Under the pieces are notes generated by a model. It was not told where the DNA came from. It saw nothing but the letters and a program-made list of their open reading frames with translations, and did not search any database. Made by a program: the position numbers and the translations under genes. A stretch of 64,000 nt of DNA. Origin: Actinoplanes derwentensis. GTDB lineage: Bacteria; Actinomycetota; Actinomycetes; Mycobacteriales; Micromonosporaceae. The stretch spans positions 3,720,001-3,784,000 of the forward strand of contig NZ_LT629758.1 in NCBI RefSeq assembly GCF_900104725.1, in the 5' to 3' direction. Of this stretch, positions 52,565 through 61,132 are shown piece by piece (positions within the stretch are counted from its first letter, which is position 1; each line of letters begins with the position of its first letter).

Positions 52565-54670
52565 GTGACGCGTACCCTATTTGCCAGCTTCGCGGCAATT
52601 ACCGCTTCTATCCCATTGTTCGCTGGCCCGGCGTCGGCCGCGCCACCGACCGTTCCCCTCCCGCTTCCCTCTGCTTCCGACGCGTCGTCCGAGGGCGCGT
52701 GGCCGTACGAGGCACAACACCCTGATCGGGACCTGGATCGGCTCACCCTGGACGGTGGGCCGCTTCCCTTTGCCGATCCCACACCTCAGCCGCAAGGACG
52801 CAGCGCGGTCCAGACCCCCGAACTCGGCACCGTCCGTAGTTGGGTCGGCCTCAACATGATCGACGACGACGTGTACCGGAAGGACTACACGCTTCGCGGA
52901 ATCGGCGAACACATCGAGGTCTGGGTCGCGAAGGACGTCGCCTTCCCGGAGAACGACTGCCGCGGCAAGGCCTCCACCGAGATCACCGACGCCCAGGTCG
53001 CCGCGCTGGTCCACGAATTCGACAAGACCATCTACCCCAAGGAGACCAAGGCTTTCAGTACGCCGCCGAACCGTGACGGCACCAACGCCGGACTGCCGGG
53101 CGAGTTCACCGGGGCGGGGGACCGCACCGTCACTCTCGTCGACAACGTCCGTGACGAGAACTACTTCGACTTCCCGAAGCGGCAGACCTACATCTCCGGC
53201 TTCTTCTCCGAGCAGCTCAACGAACTGTTCGACCGCAACGTGATCACGATCGACGCCTTCGACTGGGCGCATCGCACCGGAACGAATCCCGCGCACGAAC
53301 CGGCCGAGGACCCGTGCACGAGCCGGCCGTCCCGGCCCCGCATGTACGAGTCGACCTTCGCCCACGAGTGGCAGCACCTGCTCGCCTACTACACCGACCC
53401 GGACGAGGAGGTGTGGCTCAGCGAAGGGCTCGCGGACTACGCCCAGACGCTCACCGGCTATGTGGACGCGGCCATCGGCGTACATCACCAGGGGTTTGAC
53501 AACCACATCGTCTGCTACCAGGGCTTCGGCATCGTACGGACCACTTTCAACCCGAACCCGCGCGACTGCGGCGGCCCGTCGAACTCGCTCAACCTCTGGT
53601 CCGAAGGGGAGCCGGACGAGGTCCTCGCCGATTACGGCATCGCCTACGGATTCATGCTCTACCTGCAGGACCGATTCGGTACGAAGATCCTCACCGCCCT
53701 GCACCAGGACAAGAAGAACCACGGCCTCGCGGCGATCACGGCAGCGCTGCCGAAGAGTGTGAAGGCGCACGACGTCCTGCACGATTTCCAGATCCTGACC
53801 CTGGTCGACAAGATCGCCGGTGTGCCCGGCGGAGTCGTGAAGGGTGCCCCCCGCGAACGGGTGACCACCGCGAGTCTGCACACCACGGTGAACCTGAACA
53901 ACCCGTCGTCCTATGGCAGGGACGGCGTGGCCCCGAACGGCGCTGACTACATCCGACTGCCGAAGGAGTGGCGAACCGTCCGTTTCGACGGTGCCAAAAC
54001 CCTGCCGGCGACGCCACTGGCGTGGACCATCGACTCCGGAATGCTCTTCTCCGGCAACACCCCGGACACCGACACGACGGCGGCACGGCAGGTCACCGTA
54101 CCGGCCGCCGATCCCGTCCTTCGTTTCAAGACGACCTATGGGCTGGAGGAGAAGTTCGACTACGGGTACGTCACCGTGTCCAGCGACGGCGGCAAGACCT
54201 GGAAGATGCTGAAGGGCGACCGCACCGTCGAGGGCCCGCTCGGTCCGGCGATCACCGGCAAGGCAGCCGATGTCACCCTCAGCTTCGATCTCAAGGCCTA
54301 CGCCAAGAAGCGCATCCTGATCGGCTTCCGTTACGTCAGTGACGGCGCCGTGAGCATCGGCGGCTGGCACCTCTCCGACGTCAAGATCGGCTCCACCGCG
54401 GTCGGCGGCAACACCCTGGACGGATGGAAGTCGCCAACCCAGATCCGCCCGATCCCCGTCGACAACTGGCATGTCACTCTGGTCGGCCTGGCACGTAAGC
54501 GGGCCAAAATCGTCCCGCTGACCGATTTCGCCAAGGTCAGCCACTATCCGAAGGTCGTCGCGATCATCGCTTATGACGATCCGACAGGCACGGTGACTCA
54601 ATTCGCCCCCTACACCTTGAAGATCGACGGCAAGCCGTTCCCGGCCCCTGCCACGAAGCCGAAGTCGTAA
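52565..54670 (+). CDS. Secreted zinc metallopeptidase-like protein (HExxH)
   Basis: Protein of 701 residues with a Sec signal (about 1-26, TLFASFAAITASIPLFAGPASA). A propeptide-like region of about 130 residues precedes the catalytic part. The zinc motif is H267-E-W-Q-H271, with a likely third ligand Glu 287 in WLSEGLADY. The arrangement H-E-x-x-H-(15)-E points to a gluzincin. The C-terminal 190 residues are beta-rich, with VSSDGGKTWKML (an immune-inhibitor-A/M6-like element). It lacks a membrane anchor or sortase motif. GTG 52565. Confidence 0.78.
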   Translation: MTRTLFASFAAITASIPLFAGPASAAPPTVPLPLPSASDASSEGAWPYEAQHPDRDLDRLTLDGGPLPFADPTPQPQGRSAVQTPELGTVRSWVGLNMIDDDVYRKDYTLRGIGEHIEVWVAKDVAFPENDCRGKASTEITDAQVAALVHEFDKTIYPKETKAFSTPPNRDGTNAGLPGEFTGAGDRTVTLVDNVRDENYFDFPKRQTYISGFFSEQLNELFDRNVITIDAFDWAHRTGTNPAHEPAEDPCTSRPSRPRMYESTFAHEWQHLLAYYTDPDEEVWLSEGLADYAQTLTGYVDAAIGVHHQGFDNHIVCYQGFGIVRTTFNPNPRDCGGPSNSLNLWSEGEPDEVLADYGIAYGFMLYLQDRFGTKILTALHQDKKNHGLAAITAALPKSVKAHDVLHDFQILTLVDKIAGVPGGVVKGAPRERVTTASLHTTVNLNNPSSYGRDGVAPNGADYIRLPKEWRTVRFDGAKTLPATPLAWTIDSGMLFSGNTPDTDTTAARQVTVPAADPVLRFKTTYGLEEKFDYGYVTVSSDGGKTWKMLKGDRTVEGPLGPAITGKAADVTLSFDLKAYAKKRILIGFRYVSDGAVSIGGWHLSDVKIGSTAVGGNTLDGWKSPTQIRPIPVDNWHVTLVGLARKRAKIVPLTDFAKVSHYPKVVAIIAYDDPTGTVTQFAPYTLKIDGKPFPAPATKPKS

Positions 54671-54680
54671 CCAGCACTCA

Positions 54681-54812
54681 GGTTCTGTCTCGCGGGCTAC
54701 GGGCTACGGGCTACGGGCTACGGGCTACGAGCGACGGGTGATACTCCCGGCGCTTGGCGCAAGCCACCGTTTGGACCTCGCCTCACTCCCCCGCAATCCG
54801 CGAGACAGAACC
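54681..54812. mobile_element. MITE-like element with 15-bp inverted ends
   Basis: A perfect 15-bp inverted repeat (GGTTCTGTCTCGCGG at 54681-54695, its complement at 54798-54812) bounds 132 bp of non-coding DNA. Five GGGCTAC heptamers (54694-54728) lie inside. No open frame of a transposase fits within it, and no target duplication is obvious at its edges. It could also be a cruciform or a long-loop terminator. Confidence 0.5.
54694..54728. repeat. 7-bp tandem repeat GGGCTAC, five copies
   Basis: Five contiguous perfect copies at 54694, 54701, 54708, 54715 and 54722, just inside the left end of the MITE-like element. Confidence 0.9.
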
Positions 54813-55004
54813 GAACTTCTGGAAAGCCGGTGGCCTCCCGGCCTCAGGATCCGCAAGAACACCCGTCCACCGGACAGTCCCAGTCCACCCGGCACTCCTG
54901 ACCAGGTCATGGTCACCTCGGCGACCGCCACCGCCCGCCGGAGGCCCGGACGGCTCCCTGCCGCTCCCGGCCGCTTCCTGCCAGTGGGCGACCTGCAGAA
55001 TCAG

Positions 55005-55724
55005 TCAACCTGGTGGCAGCACTCCGTAGATCAGGGCGGTCGAGCCGGAGCCGGCTCTGTTGATCTGTCCACCACAGAGCACCCAAGCTCCCGTAGCCGG
55101 CAGATCCGCAAGGTTGGTGAGAACTTCCAGACTGATCCGCCGCTGGCGGTAGACGAGCCGGGACACCGTGAAACCGGTGTCGGAACTGACGTCGGGGCTG
55201 AACGCGTCGGTCCCGGTGCCACCGCGCTCCCCCAGCCGGCCGGTGTCGACCAGCCATCGCACGGCCTCCGGAGCGAAACCCGGGTGTGGGAGAAACCGCT
55301 CGGTGCCGAACCGCTCCGCCCACCCGGTCCAGATCACGACCACCGACTCGCCGGGGATACGCCCGTGCACCCGCTCCCACTGCTCCAGGTCGGCCACAGT
55401 CACCGCATAGCCCGGGTCGCCGGCGCACTCCGCCCGGACGTCGACCCTAACGACCGGCCGGAACAGATCCTCCGGGGTCATCTCGTCAGCGAGCAGTCCG
55501 CCTGGAGTGAAGTGGCCCGGGGCACCCCAGTGGGTGCCGGTGTGCTCACTGGCGAACACCGCTTGTAGATAGAAGCCCTCGTCTTCCAGGGTCGCGACCG
55601 TCTCCAGGCGCGGCGGTGGATCGCCCGGATAGACGCTCACCCGGGCCGGGTCGTTGATATGCGACAGGCTGACCAGCCGCAATCTCGCCAGCACGGCGTC
55701 ATCAGTGATGGCAATTCCACTCAT
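55005..55724 (-). CDS. Cyclase-family (kynurenine formamidase-like) protein
   Basis: Protein of 239 residues of the swivelling beta/alpha cyclase family (KynB-like). The motif reads H61-T-G-T-H65-W-G67-A-P-G-H71, whereas the usual HxGTHxDxPxH has Asp where Gly 67 stands. That Asp is a metal ligand in characterised formamidases, so metal binding is altered or shared with another residue. The C-terminal part PATGAWVLCGGQINRAGSGS fits the family. ATG 55724 is conserved in position; the 12-nt upstream extension is optional. Confidence 0.8.
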   Translation of the reverse strand: MSGIAITDDAVLARLRLVSLSHINDPARVSVYPGDPPPRLETVATLEDEGFYLQAVFASEHTGTHWGAPGHFTPGGLLADEMTPEDLFRPVVRVDVRAECAGDPGYAVTVADLEQWERVHGRIPGESVVVIWTGWAERFGTERFLPHPGFAPEAVRWLVDTGRLGERGGTGTDAFSPDVSSDTGFTVSRLVYRQRRISLEVLTNLADLPATGAWVLCGGQINRAGSGSTALIYGVLPPG

Positions 55725-55808
55725 CAGCACACCCACCTGTCGTCAGCACTCGCCTGCCCGCACGGGCGCTCGGCCCACCGAGAACCCGGATCACCCGAAA
55801 CCCGCACT

Positions 55809-55868
55809 CCAGGTCTCGGCCATCCAGGTCTCGGCCATCCAAGACTCAGCTCTCCAGAACTCGCCCGA
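55809..55868. repeat. 15-bp tandem repeats, about four copies
   Basis: Units CCAGGTCTCGGCCAT at 55809 and 55824 are perfect, and units at 55839 and 55854 are degenerate. They lie in the 215-bp gap between the divergent cyclase and MerR genes. Confidence 0.8.
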
Positions 55869-55903
55869 AGCGGCCGGCGATCCATCTGGCCACCATACCG
55901 CCA

Positions 55904-55939
55904 TTGACAGTGTCAGAGTGACAGTGTCATTCTCTGGGC
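55904..55939 (+). promoter_or_regulatory. MerR-operon promoter with double palindrome, probably leaderless
   Basis: TTGACA (55904-55909), an 18-bp spacer and CATTCT (55928-55933) form a promoter. Two identical palindromes TGACAGTGTCA (55905-55915 and 55919-55929) overlap it, 14 bp apart. The start ATG (55940) lies 7 nt after the -10, so the transcript probably has no leader. Confidence 0.65.
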
Positions 55940-56611
55940 ATGTGGACGATGGAGCAGTTGGTCGAGAGGGTCAGCGTGGCCCTGGCCGCGGAGTACCCAG
56001 GCGCACCCAACGGCCGCGTCCGGGAGGTGCCCGATCGCAGATCGATCCGGTGGTATACGACGATCGGCCTGGTCGACCGGCCGCTCGGCACTCGCGGGCG
56101 CACCGTCTTCTACGGGCCGCGTCATCTTCTGCAACTCGTCGCGATCAAGCGGCGGCAGGCCGCTGGCCTCACACTCGCCGAGATCCAGACCGAACTGGCC
56201 GGGGCCTCGGAGGACACCCTGACCGAGGTCGCCCGTGTTCCGGGCGGCTTGCTCGCCACTGAGGCGCCGCATGGCGACTCCACGGCACGGCCGCTGTTCT
56301 GGAAGGCCACGCCCGCCACACCCGCAGAGACCGGACTCCCCGTCCCGCCGACCCTCGCCGACGATCACCACCTCAACGACGCCGGCCCGCCCGGCAATAC
56401 CCGCCAGGCGCTGGCAGCCGCACTCGCGGAGGTCGACGAGCAGTCGGCCCCGCTCCCCGGACTGATCACCGGCATTCCGCTCGGCAGCGGTGTGATCCTG
56501 CTACTGCCCCGGCACGCCACCGACATCGACCGTGACGACATCACCGCAGCCGCCCGGCCCCTGCTAGACCTGCTCGCTTCCCGCGGGCTCACCGATGGGA
56601 GAGATTCATGA
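55940..56611 (+). CDS. MerR-family regulator
   Basis: Protein of 223 residues. The MerR-type winged HTH is at about 28-95: VREVPDRRSIRWYTTIGLVD, YGPRHLLQLVAIKRRQAAGLTLAEI. The C-terminal 120 residues have no Cys-rich metal-binding loop; they are Pro/Ala-rich and end in IPLGSGVILLLP and LLDLLASRGL. The gene is coupled by ATGA to the VIT-VWA gene, so regulator and target are made together. It probably binds its own promoter palindromes. Confidence 0.85.
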   Translation: MWTMEQLVERVSVALAAEYPGAPNGRVREVPDRRSIRWYTTIGLVDRPLGTRGRTVFYGPRHLLQLVAIKRRQAAGLTLAEIQTELAGASEDTLTEVARVPGGLLATEAPHGDSTARPLFWKATPATPAETGLPVPPTLADDHHLNDAGPPGNTRQALAAALAEVDEQSAPLPGLITGIPLGSGVILLLPRHATDIDRDDITAAARPLLDLLASRGLTDGRDS

Positions 56612-59349
56612 TCATTTCTGTGAACCCGATGGGACCGGCCGAACTGGAACGCCAACGGCCCATGGACGACGCCGGCCTCGGCGCGCTGCTTACTGACCGC
56701 GGCAACCTGCCACTCGACCGTCTCGACGTCCGCGTCTCCATCAGTGGTCTGCTGGTGCGGACCGAGCTGACCACCGAATTCGTCAACGCCCACGACACCG
56801 CGCTCGAGGCGACCTACGTCTTCCCACTGCCCGATCGCGCCGCCGTCACCGGCATGACGATGACCGCCGACGACCGTGTCGTCACCGCCGAGCTACACGA
56901 GCGCGGAGCTGCCCGGGAGCAGTATGACCAGGCGATCGCCGCGGGCCAGCGGGCCTCCATCGCCGAGGAGGAGCGGCCGGACGTCTTCACCATGCGAGTC
57001 GGCAACATCCCGCCGGGTGAGCGTGTCGTCGTACGCCTGCGGCTCGTCGGCCCGCTGGCATACGAGGACGGTGCCGCGACCTTCCGTTTCCCGCTGGTGG
57101 TCGCACCGCGATACGTCCCCGGCATCCCGCTCGGTGGACCGCAGGCCGGTGACGGTCAGGAGCCCGACACCGATGCCGTTCCGGACGCGTCACGCATCTC
57201 GCCACCGGTTCTGCTGCCCGGTTTCCCCAACCCGCTTCGGCTGTCCATCGGCGTCGACATCGACCCGGCCGGCCTGGAGCTGGGCGACGTGCGTTCCAGC
57301 CTGCACACGGTCACCGAGCAGGGCGGGACCCTGCGGATCGCGCCGGGTGAGCGGGCCGACCGTGACTTCGTGCTCCGGCTGGCCTACTCCCCCGGTTCGG
57401 AGTCCGCCATCACCGTCGCCGACGAGGACGGCGAGCAGGGCACGTACCAGCTCGTGGTCCTTCCGCCGGAGGCCACCGCGGCGCCGCGCCCGAAGGATGT
57501 GGTGCTGCTTCTGGACCGTTCCGGCAGCATGGGCGGATGGAAGATGGTGGCCGCCCGGCGGGCTGCCGCTCGCGTGATCGACACGTTGACCGCAGTCGAC
57601 CGGTTCTCGGTAATCACTTTCGACCACACCGTCGAGTGGCCGGAGCGTCTGGGCAACGGTCTCGTCGAAGCCACCGACCGCAACCGCTACCGGGCCGTCG
57701 AGCACCTGGCCCGTGCTGACGCCCGTGGCGGCACCGAGATGCTCAGCCCTCTCACCACCGCCCTCGCCATGCTGTCGGACAACCCCGGCCGCGACCGGGT
57801 GCTGGTGCTGGTCACCGACGGCCAGGTCGGCAACGAGGACCAGATCGTGAAACAGGTCAGCCCGCTGATCGGCGGGATCCGGGTGCACACCGTCGGTATC
57901 GACCGGGCGGTCAATGCCGGCTTCCTGGGCCGGCTCGCCGCGATCGGCGCCGGACGTGCGGAGCTGGTGGAGAGCGAAGACCGCCTGGACGAAGCGATGG
58001 AACAGATCCACCGGCGGATCGGCGCGCCCGTCGTCACGGGCCTCACCGTGGCCGGCGAGGGTTTCACACCGATCGACGGCACGCGCACCCCGGTTCGGCT
58101 GCCGGGCCTCTACCCGGGCGTGCCGCTAGTGATCACCGGGCGCTATTCGGGCACGGCCGAAGGCTCGCTCGCGGTGACCGGGCGAACTCGCGACGACCAG
58201 GAGTTCCGGACCACTGTCCCGGTTCAGAGCCGGTCCGAGTCGGCAGTCACCTCACTGTGGGCACGTGCAAGGCTGCGGGACCTGGAGGATGCGTACGCCT
58301 CAGGGGACCACTCGCTGGAGACGGAGATCGTCGGCACATCGCTGCGATTCGGGGTGCTGTGCCGCTTCACCGCTTTCGTGGCCGTGGACCAGCGGGTCGT
58401 GAACGAGGGCGGCCAGACCCGGCGTGTCACTCAACCTGTCGAACTGCCGTCCGGGTGGGAGACGCCAGCCCCGGTCGCGCCGGCGTTCCACATGGTCGCG
58501 GCTTCGTCGCCGTTCCCCGGAGCGGCCGCCCCGATGGCGGCACCGCTGGCCATGCCGCCGCGCCCGGTCTCCCCAGGTGCTCCGGCGCCGGGCCGGCCCG
58601 GAGGCACACCGACGTGGGCCGGCCGTCCGGGAGGCGCGCCCATGCGGGCAGGAAGTTCCTACGCCGCGAAGTCCGGCCCGACCGCTGTTCCCCCGGCCCC
58701 GCCCGCCTCAAGCGCACCGCCCGCCTCAAGCGCACCGGCTGGCTCGAGCACACCGGCTGGCTGGGCCGATACCCAGGCGCACGCCGACTCGGGTCCGGCG
58801 GGTGGCCGGGCCGCTGACGAGGCCTCGGCCGACAGCAGTTCCTTCGGCGCGGCCCCCACGGTCGGCGGGGCAACTCCAGGGGCTAGCGGGGCGGCTCCCG
58901 CGGTCGGCGGTGTGCAGCCGGAAGCCGACGCTGGTGCTGTTCCTCGCGGCGTCGCACCGGCTGGCCCAGGCCCAGTGGGTTTCACCGGCCCGGTGAGCCG
59001 TTCCCGGCCTGCAGGTGTTCTGGGACGGCGGGCCCGCGGTTCCGCACCGGGCGACAGCGGTCTGGCTGTCGACGAGTTGCGCGAGCTGGCTGCCATTGAG
59101 GTGACCCGGCTACGTGAGGCCGCGCAGCAGCCGGTGCTCGACCGGCGTGACCTGCTCGACGACCTCACCAGCCGCTTGTCGGTGCTGCTGGAGCCGGTCG
59201 CGGACGCGGACGCCGATCCCGTCCGCGAGCTGGTGAAACTCCTCAGGGGAGACGCCAGCCTCGAGGAGAGGTGGGCGACCGCGATCCGGGTGCTGGAGGC
59301 GTTCGCCGCTGGCAAGGCCGTCAAGAAGCGTCCCTTCTGGAAGGCCTGA
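56608..59349 (+). CDS. VIT/VWA-domain protein with proline-rich linker
   Basis: Protein of 913 residues. A VIT domain (about 30-150, VRTELTTEFVNAHDTALEAT and YVFPLPDRA) is followed by a VWA domain (about 295-480) with an intact MIDAS: D-R-S-G-S-M at 302-307, the GGTEM Thr at about 377 and TDGQVG. A C-terminal beta segment and a Pro/Ala/Gly-rich linker of about 200 residues (about 640-800) are followed by a final helical domain (VDELRELAAIEVTRLREAA) of about 100 residues. No signal peptide or membrane helix, so it should be cytoplasmic. VIT-VWA proteins bind metal ions and partner proteins, often as a scaffold; the function here is unknown. Confidence 0.85.
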   Translation: MIISVNPMGPAELERQRPMDDAGLGALLTDRGNLPLDRLDVRVSISGLLVRTELTTEFVNAHDTALEATYVFPLPDRAAVTGMTMTADDRVVTAELHERGAAREQYDQAIAAGQRASIAEEERPDVFTMRVGNIPPGERVVVRLRLVGPLAYEDGAATFRFPLVVAPRYVPGIPLGGPQAGDGQEPDTDAVPDASRISPPVLLPGFPNPLRLSIGVDIDPAGLELGDVRSSLHTVTEQGGTLRIAPGERADRDFVLRLAYSPGSESAITVADEDGEQGTYQLVVLPPEATAAPRPKDVVLLLDRSGSMGGWKMVAARRAAARVIDTLTAVDRFSVITFDHTVEWPERLGNGLVEATDRNRYRAVEHLARADARGGTEMLSPLTTALAMLSDNPGRDRVLVLVTDGQVGNEDQIVKQVSPLIGGIRVHTVGIDRAVNAGFLGRLAAIGAGRAELVESEDRLDEAMEQIHRRIGAPVVTGLTVAGEGFTPIDGTRTPVRLPGLYPGVPLVITGRYSGTAEGSLAVTGRTRDDQEFRTTVPVQSRSESAVTSLWARARLRDLEDAYASGDHSLETEIVGTSLRFGVLCRFTAFVAVDQRVVNEGGQTRRVTQPVELPSGWETPAPVAPAFHMVAASSPFPGAAAPMAAPLAMPPRPVSPGAPAPGRPGGTPTWAGRPGGAPMRAGSSYAAKSGPTAVPPAPPASSAPPASSAPAGSSTPAGWADTQAHADSGPAGGRAADEASADSSSFGAAPTVGGATPGASGAAPAVGGVQPEADAGAVPRGVAPAGPGPVGFTGPVSRSRPAGVLGRRARGSAPGDSGLAVDELRELAAIEVTRLREAAQQPVLDRRDLLDDLTSRLSVLLEPVADADADPVRELVKLLRGDASLEERWATAIRVLEAFAAGKAVKKRPFWKA

Positions 59350-59362
59350 CCCACACCGGAGT

Positions 59363-59410
59363 CTCGGGTCCCACGGCAGGAGCCATCCAGCCGATGCCGT
59401 GGGACCCGAG
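59363..59410. terminator. Long-stem hairpin terminator of the MerR operon
   Basis: A perfect 16-bp stem (CTCGGGTCCCACGGCA with its complement) and a 16-nt loop begin 14 nt after the VIT-VWA stop. Confidence 0.85.
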
Positions 59411-59608
59411 AACCCGGCACTTCCACCGTCAAAGACGCGGCTGTAGCCGCATTCCCGGCGCCCCTGAGTTCGGCTCCTGAACAGCCCGGGCGACCGGATC
59501 CGGAGGGGATCGAGAAGTGACGGATATCAGCCGACCTCGGCCTCACGTTGGTGGGCGGGTGCCGGTAAGTTGGGGCACCGACGACGGACCTGGGGATGGG
59601 AACGCCAA

Positions 59609-60553
59609 GTGGGTGACGAACTAGGCGACGATCGCGATCCGCTACTGGTGCGGCCGTTCGTCTTGCCGGACGGTGCTCGGCATGAGCCAATGCCGTCCAC
59701 ATCCACCTGGCCGGCTCAGCCGAACTCCGGCGACCAACAGACACAGCTACTTCCCGCTGTTTCAGCGGTGCCGTCTGTGCTGCATGAACCGGCCGGTTCG
59801 CAGCGGTGGCGGCCTCTGATCCTGATCGGGGCGGGGGTCGCGGCGGTGGCCAGCATCGCCGGCTATGCGCTGCTACGGCCGGCGACCAATACCGGCGAGT
59901 GGGTCTCGCAGCCGGGCCTGTCGTTGCCTGCGGCGGTCGGACCGAGCATCGCGGGCAGCGACACCGAGAATGCCGCGCCCACTCAGGGCCAGCCCGGCGA
60001 CTTTGCCGGCGGCACCGACGGCGATTCCGGCTCCTCGACAGTGACTCGAACCAACTCACCCAAGCCCGCGGCCGGCGGCGGGACGGCGAGTCAGTCGGTT
60101 GCGGCATCCCCTGCGGTCAGTGGCAGTCCCGCGTCATCGGTGACTTCAGGGCCGCCGATCAGTCTTCTGCCGAGTGCGATCCCTACCGGGCAAGGCATGC
60201 TGGCCAACGGCAGCGGGCTCTGTCTGGACCTTCGCGGTGGCCGCGCCGCCGAGGGCCGGGACGTGCATGTCGACACCTGTAACGGGACCAGCCCGCAGCG
60301 CTGGAAACTGAACTCGGATCGGACTCTCGAGGTGCTGAACATGTGCGCCTACCTGGTGGGCGACGGAACCGCCGAACTGACCCGCTGCGACGGGCGGACC
60401 ACCGCACAGTGGCAGTTGTTCGCCAACGGAACGCTGATCAACATGTCAAACGGGCTGTGCCTCACCGACCCGAACTCCGGCACCCGAACATCCACCGCCG
60501 TCACCGTAACCGTCTGCACGGGCAGCAAAAACCAGTCCTGGACCTTCACCTGA
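59609..60553 (+). CDS. Membrane-anchored ricin-type lectin
   Basis: Protein of 314 residues. A short cytoplasmic part and a membrane helix (about 72-92, PLILIGAGVAAVASIAGYALL) are followed by a Ser/Thr/Gly-rich linker and a ricin B-type beta-trefoil domain (about 195-314). The trefoil has three QxW motifs (SPQRWKL, TAQWQLF, NQSWTF) and paired cysteines. The lectin part should face outside and bind sugars. GTG 59609; the family start is not conserved. It lies 259 bp after the VIT-VWA gene, past a terminator, so it has its own promoter. Confidence 0.8.
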   Translation: MGDELGDDRDPLLVRPFVLPDGARHEPMPSTSTWPAQPNSGDQQTQLLPAVSAVPSVLHEPAGSQRWRPLILIGAGVAAVASIAGYALLRPATNTGEWVSQPGLSLPAAVGPSIAGSDTENAAPTQGQPGDFAGGTDGDSGSSTVTRTNSPKPAAGGGTASQSVAASPAVSGSPASSVTSGPPISLLPSAIPTGQGMLANGSGLCLDLRGGRAAEGRDVHVDTCNGTSPQRWKLNSDRTLEVLNMCAYLVGDGTAELTRCDGRTTAQWQLFANGTLINMSNGLCLTDPNSGTRTSTAVTVTVCTGSKNQSWTFT

Positions 60554-61132
60554 GCCTCGTCGCAGCGACACACCGAGCACGCGTTTCGCGGTGCAGGCAG
60601 ATCCAGGCCCAGGATAGGAATCGGAGCCAAGGCTGGCGCCGGGCAAGCGTGACGCGAAGCGGCGCCGAAGCAGCGCGACGCCGGGCTCGATCTGGGGAAC
60701 GGACCGGGTCCGGGCTGACCGAAGCACCATGCGGCCTGTGGGTGGCACGGATTCGGCGTGGGGGCCCGGGCAGGGCAGGCCCGGCCAGAGCGGCAGCGAT
60801 GGAGTCCGGATCGCGGACGACACCCACCTGACGACCGCCGGCAGGACAGGGCAGAGCCGAACAGGGCAGAGAACGGCAGGGAACGGCGAAGGCTTCGCTG
60901 GACGCACCGGAGCGGTGCGGGGCGCGGCATGACCGGCATGACCGGCATGAACGGAAGCGAAAGGGCCGGGCTGAGCGGTAGGTGGGCTGGCCCGTTCGGG
61001 AGCGGCTTGAGGGCTGGGGCTTGCTGTTTTTGCGGCTGGCTGGGAAGTCGGGGAACCGAACGAACGCTAAAGTGATCGAATCGTAGGGTTAACAGTGGTG
61101 TTTGAGGCGACGCCTGCTTCTAGGGTCGTCTG
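60554..61132. other. Intergenic region of 579 bp without clear gene
   Basis: GC-rich, with local repeats (ATGACCGGCATGACCGGCAT near 60930 and GGACAGGGCAGAGCC/AACAGGGCAGAGAAC near 60843). Frames on either strand translate to Arg/Gly-rich shadow sequence. I see no RNA gene or strong hairpin. The promoter of the glycosyltransferase gene is probably in the last 100 bp. Confidence 0.5.

Noticed and set aside
52577..54601. Minus-strand frame of 674 codons
   Set aside because: Shadow of the metallopeptidase gene, which has a signal peptide and zinc motif.
60758..61075. Possible small gene before the glycosyltransferase
   Set aside because: Arg/Gly-rich translation, no ribosome binding site, overlaps several equal frames.
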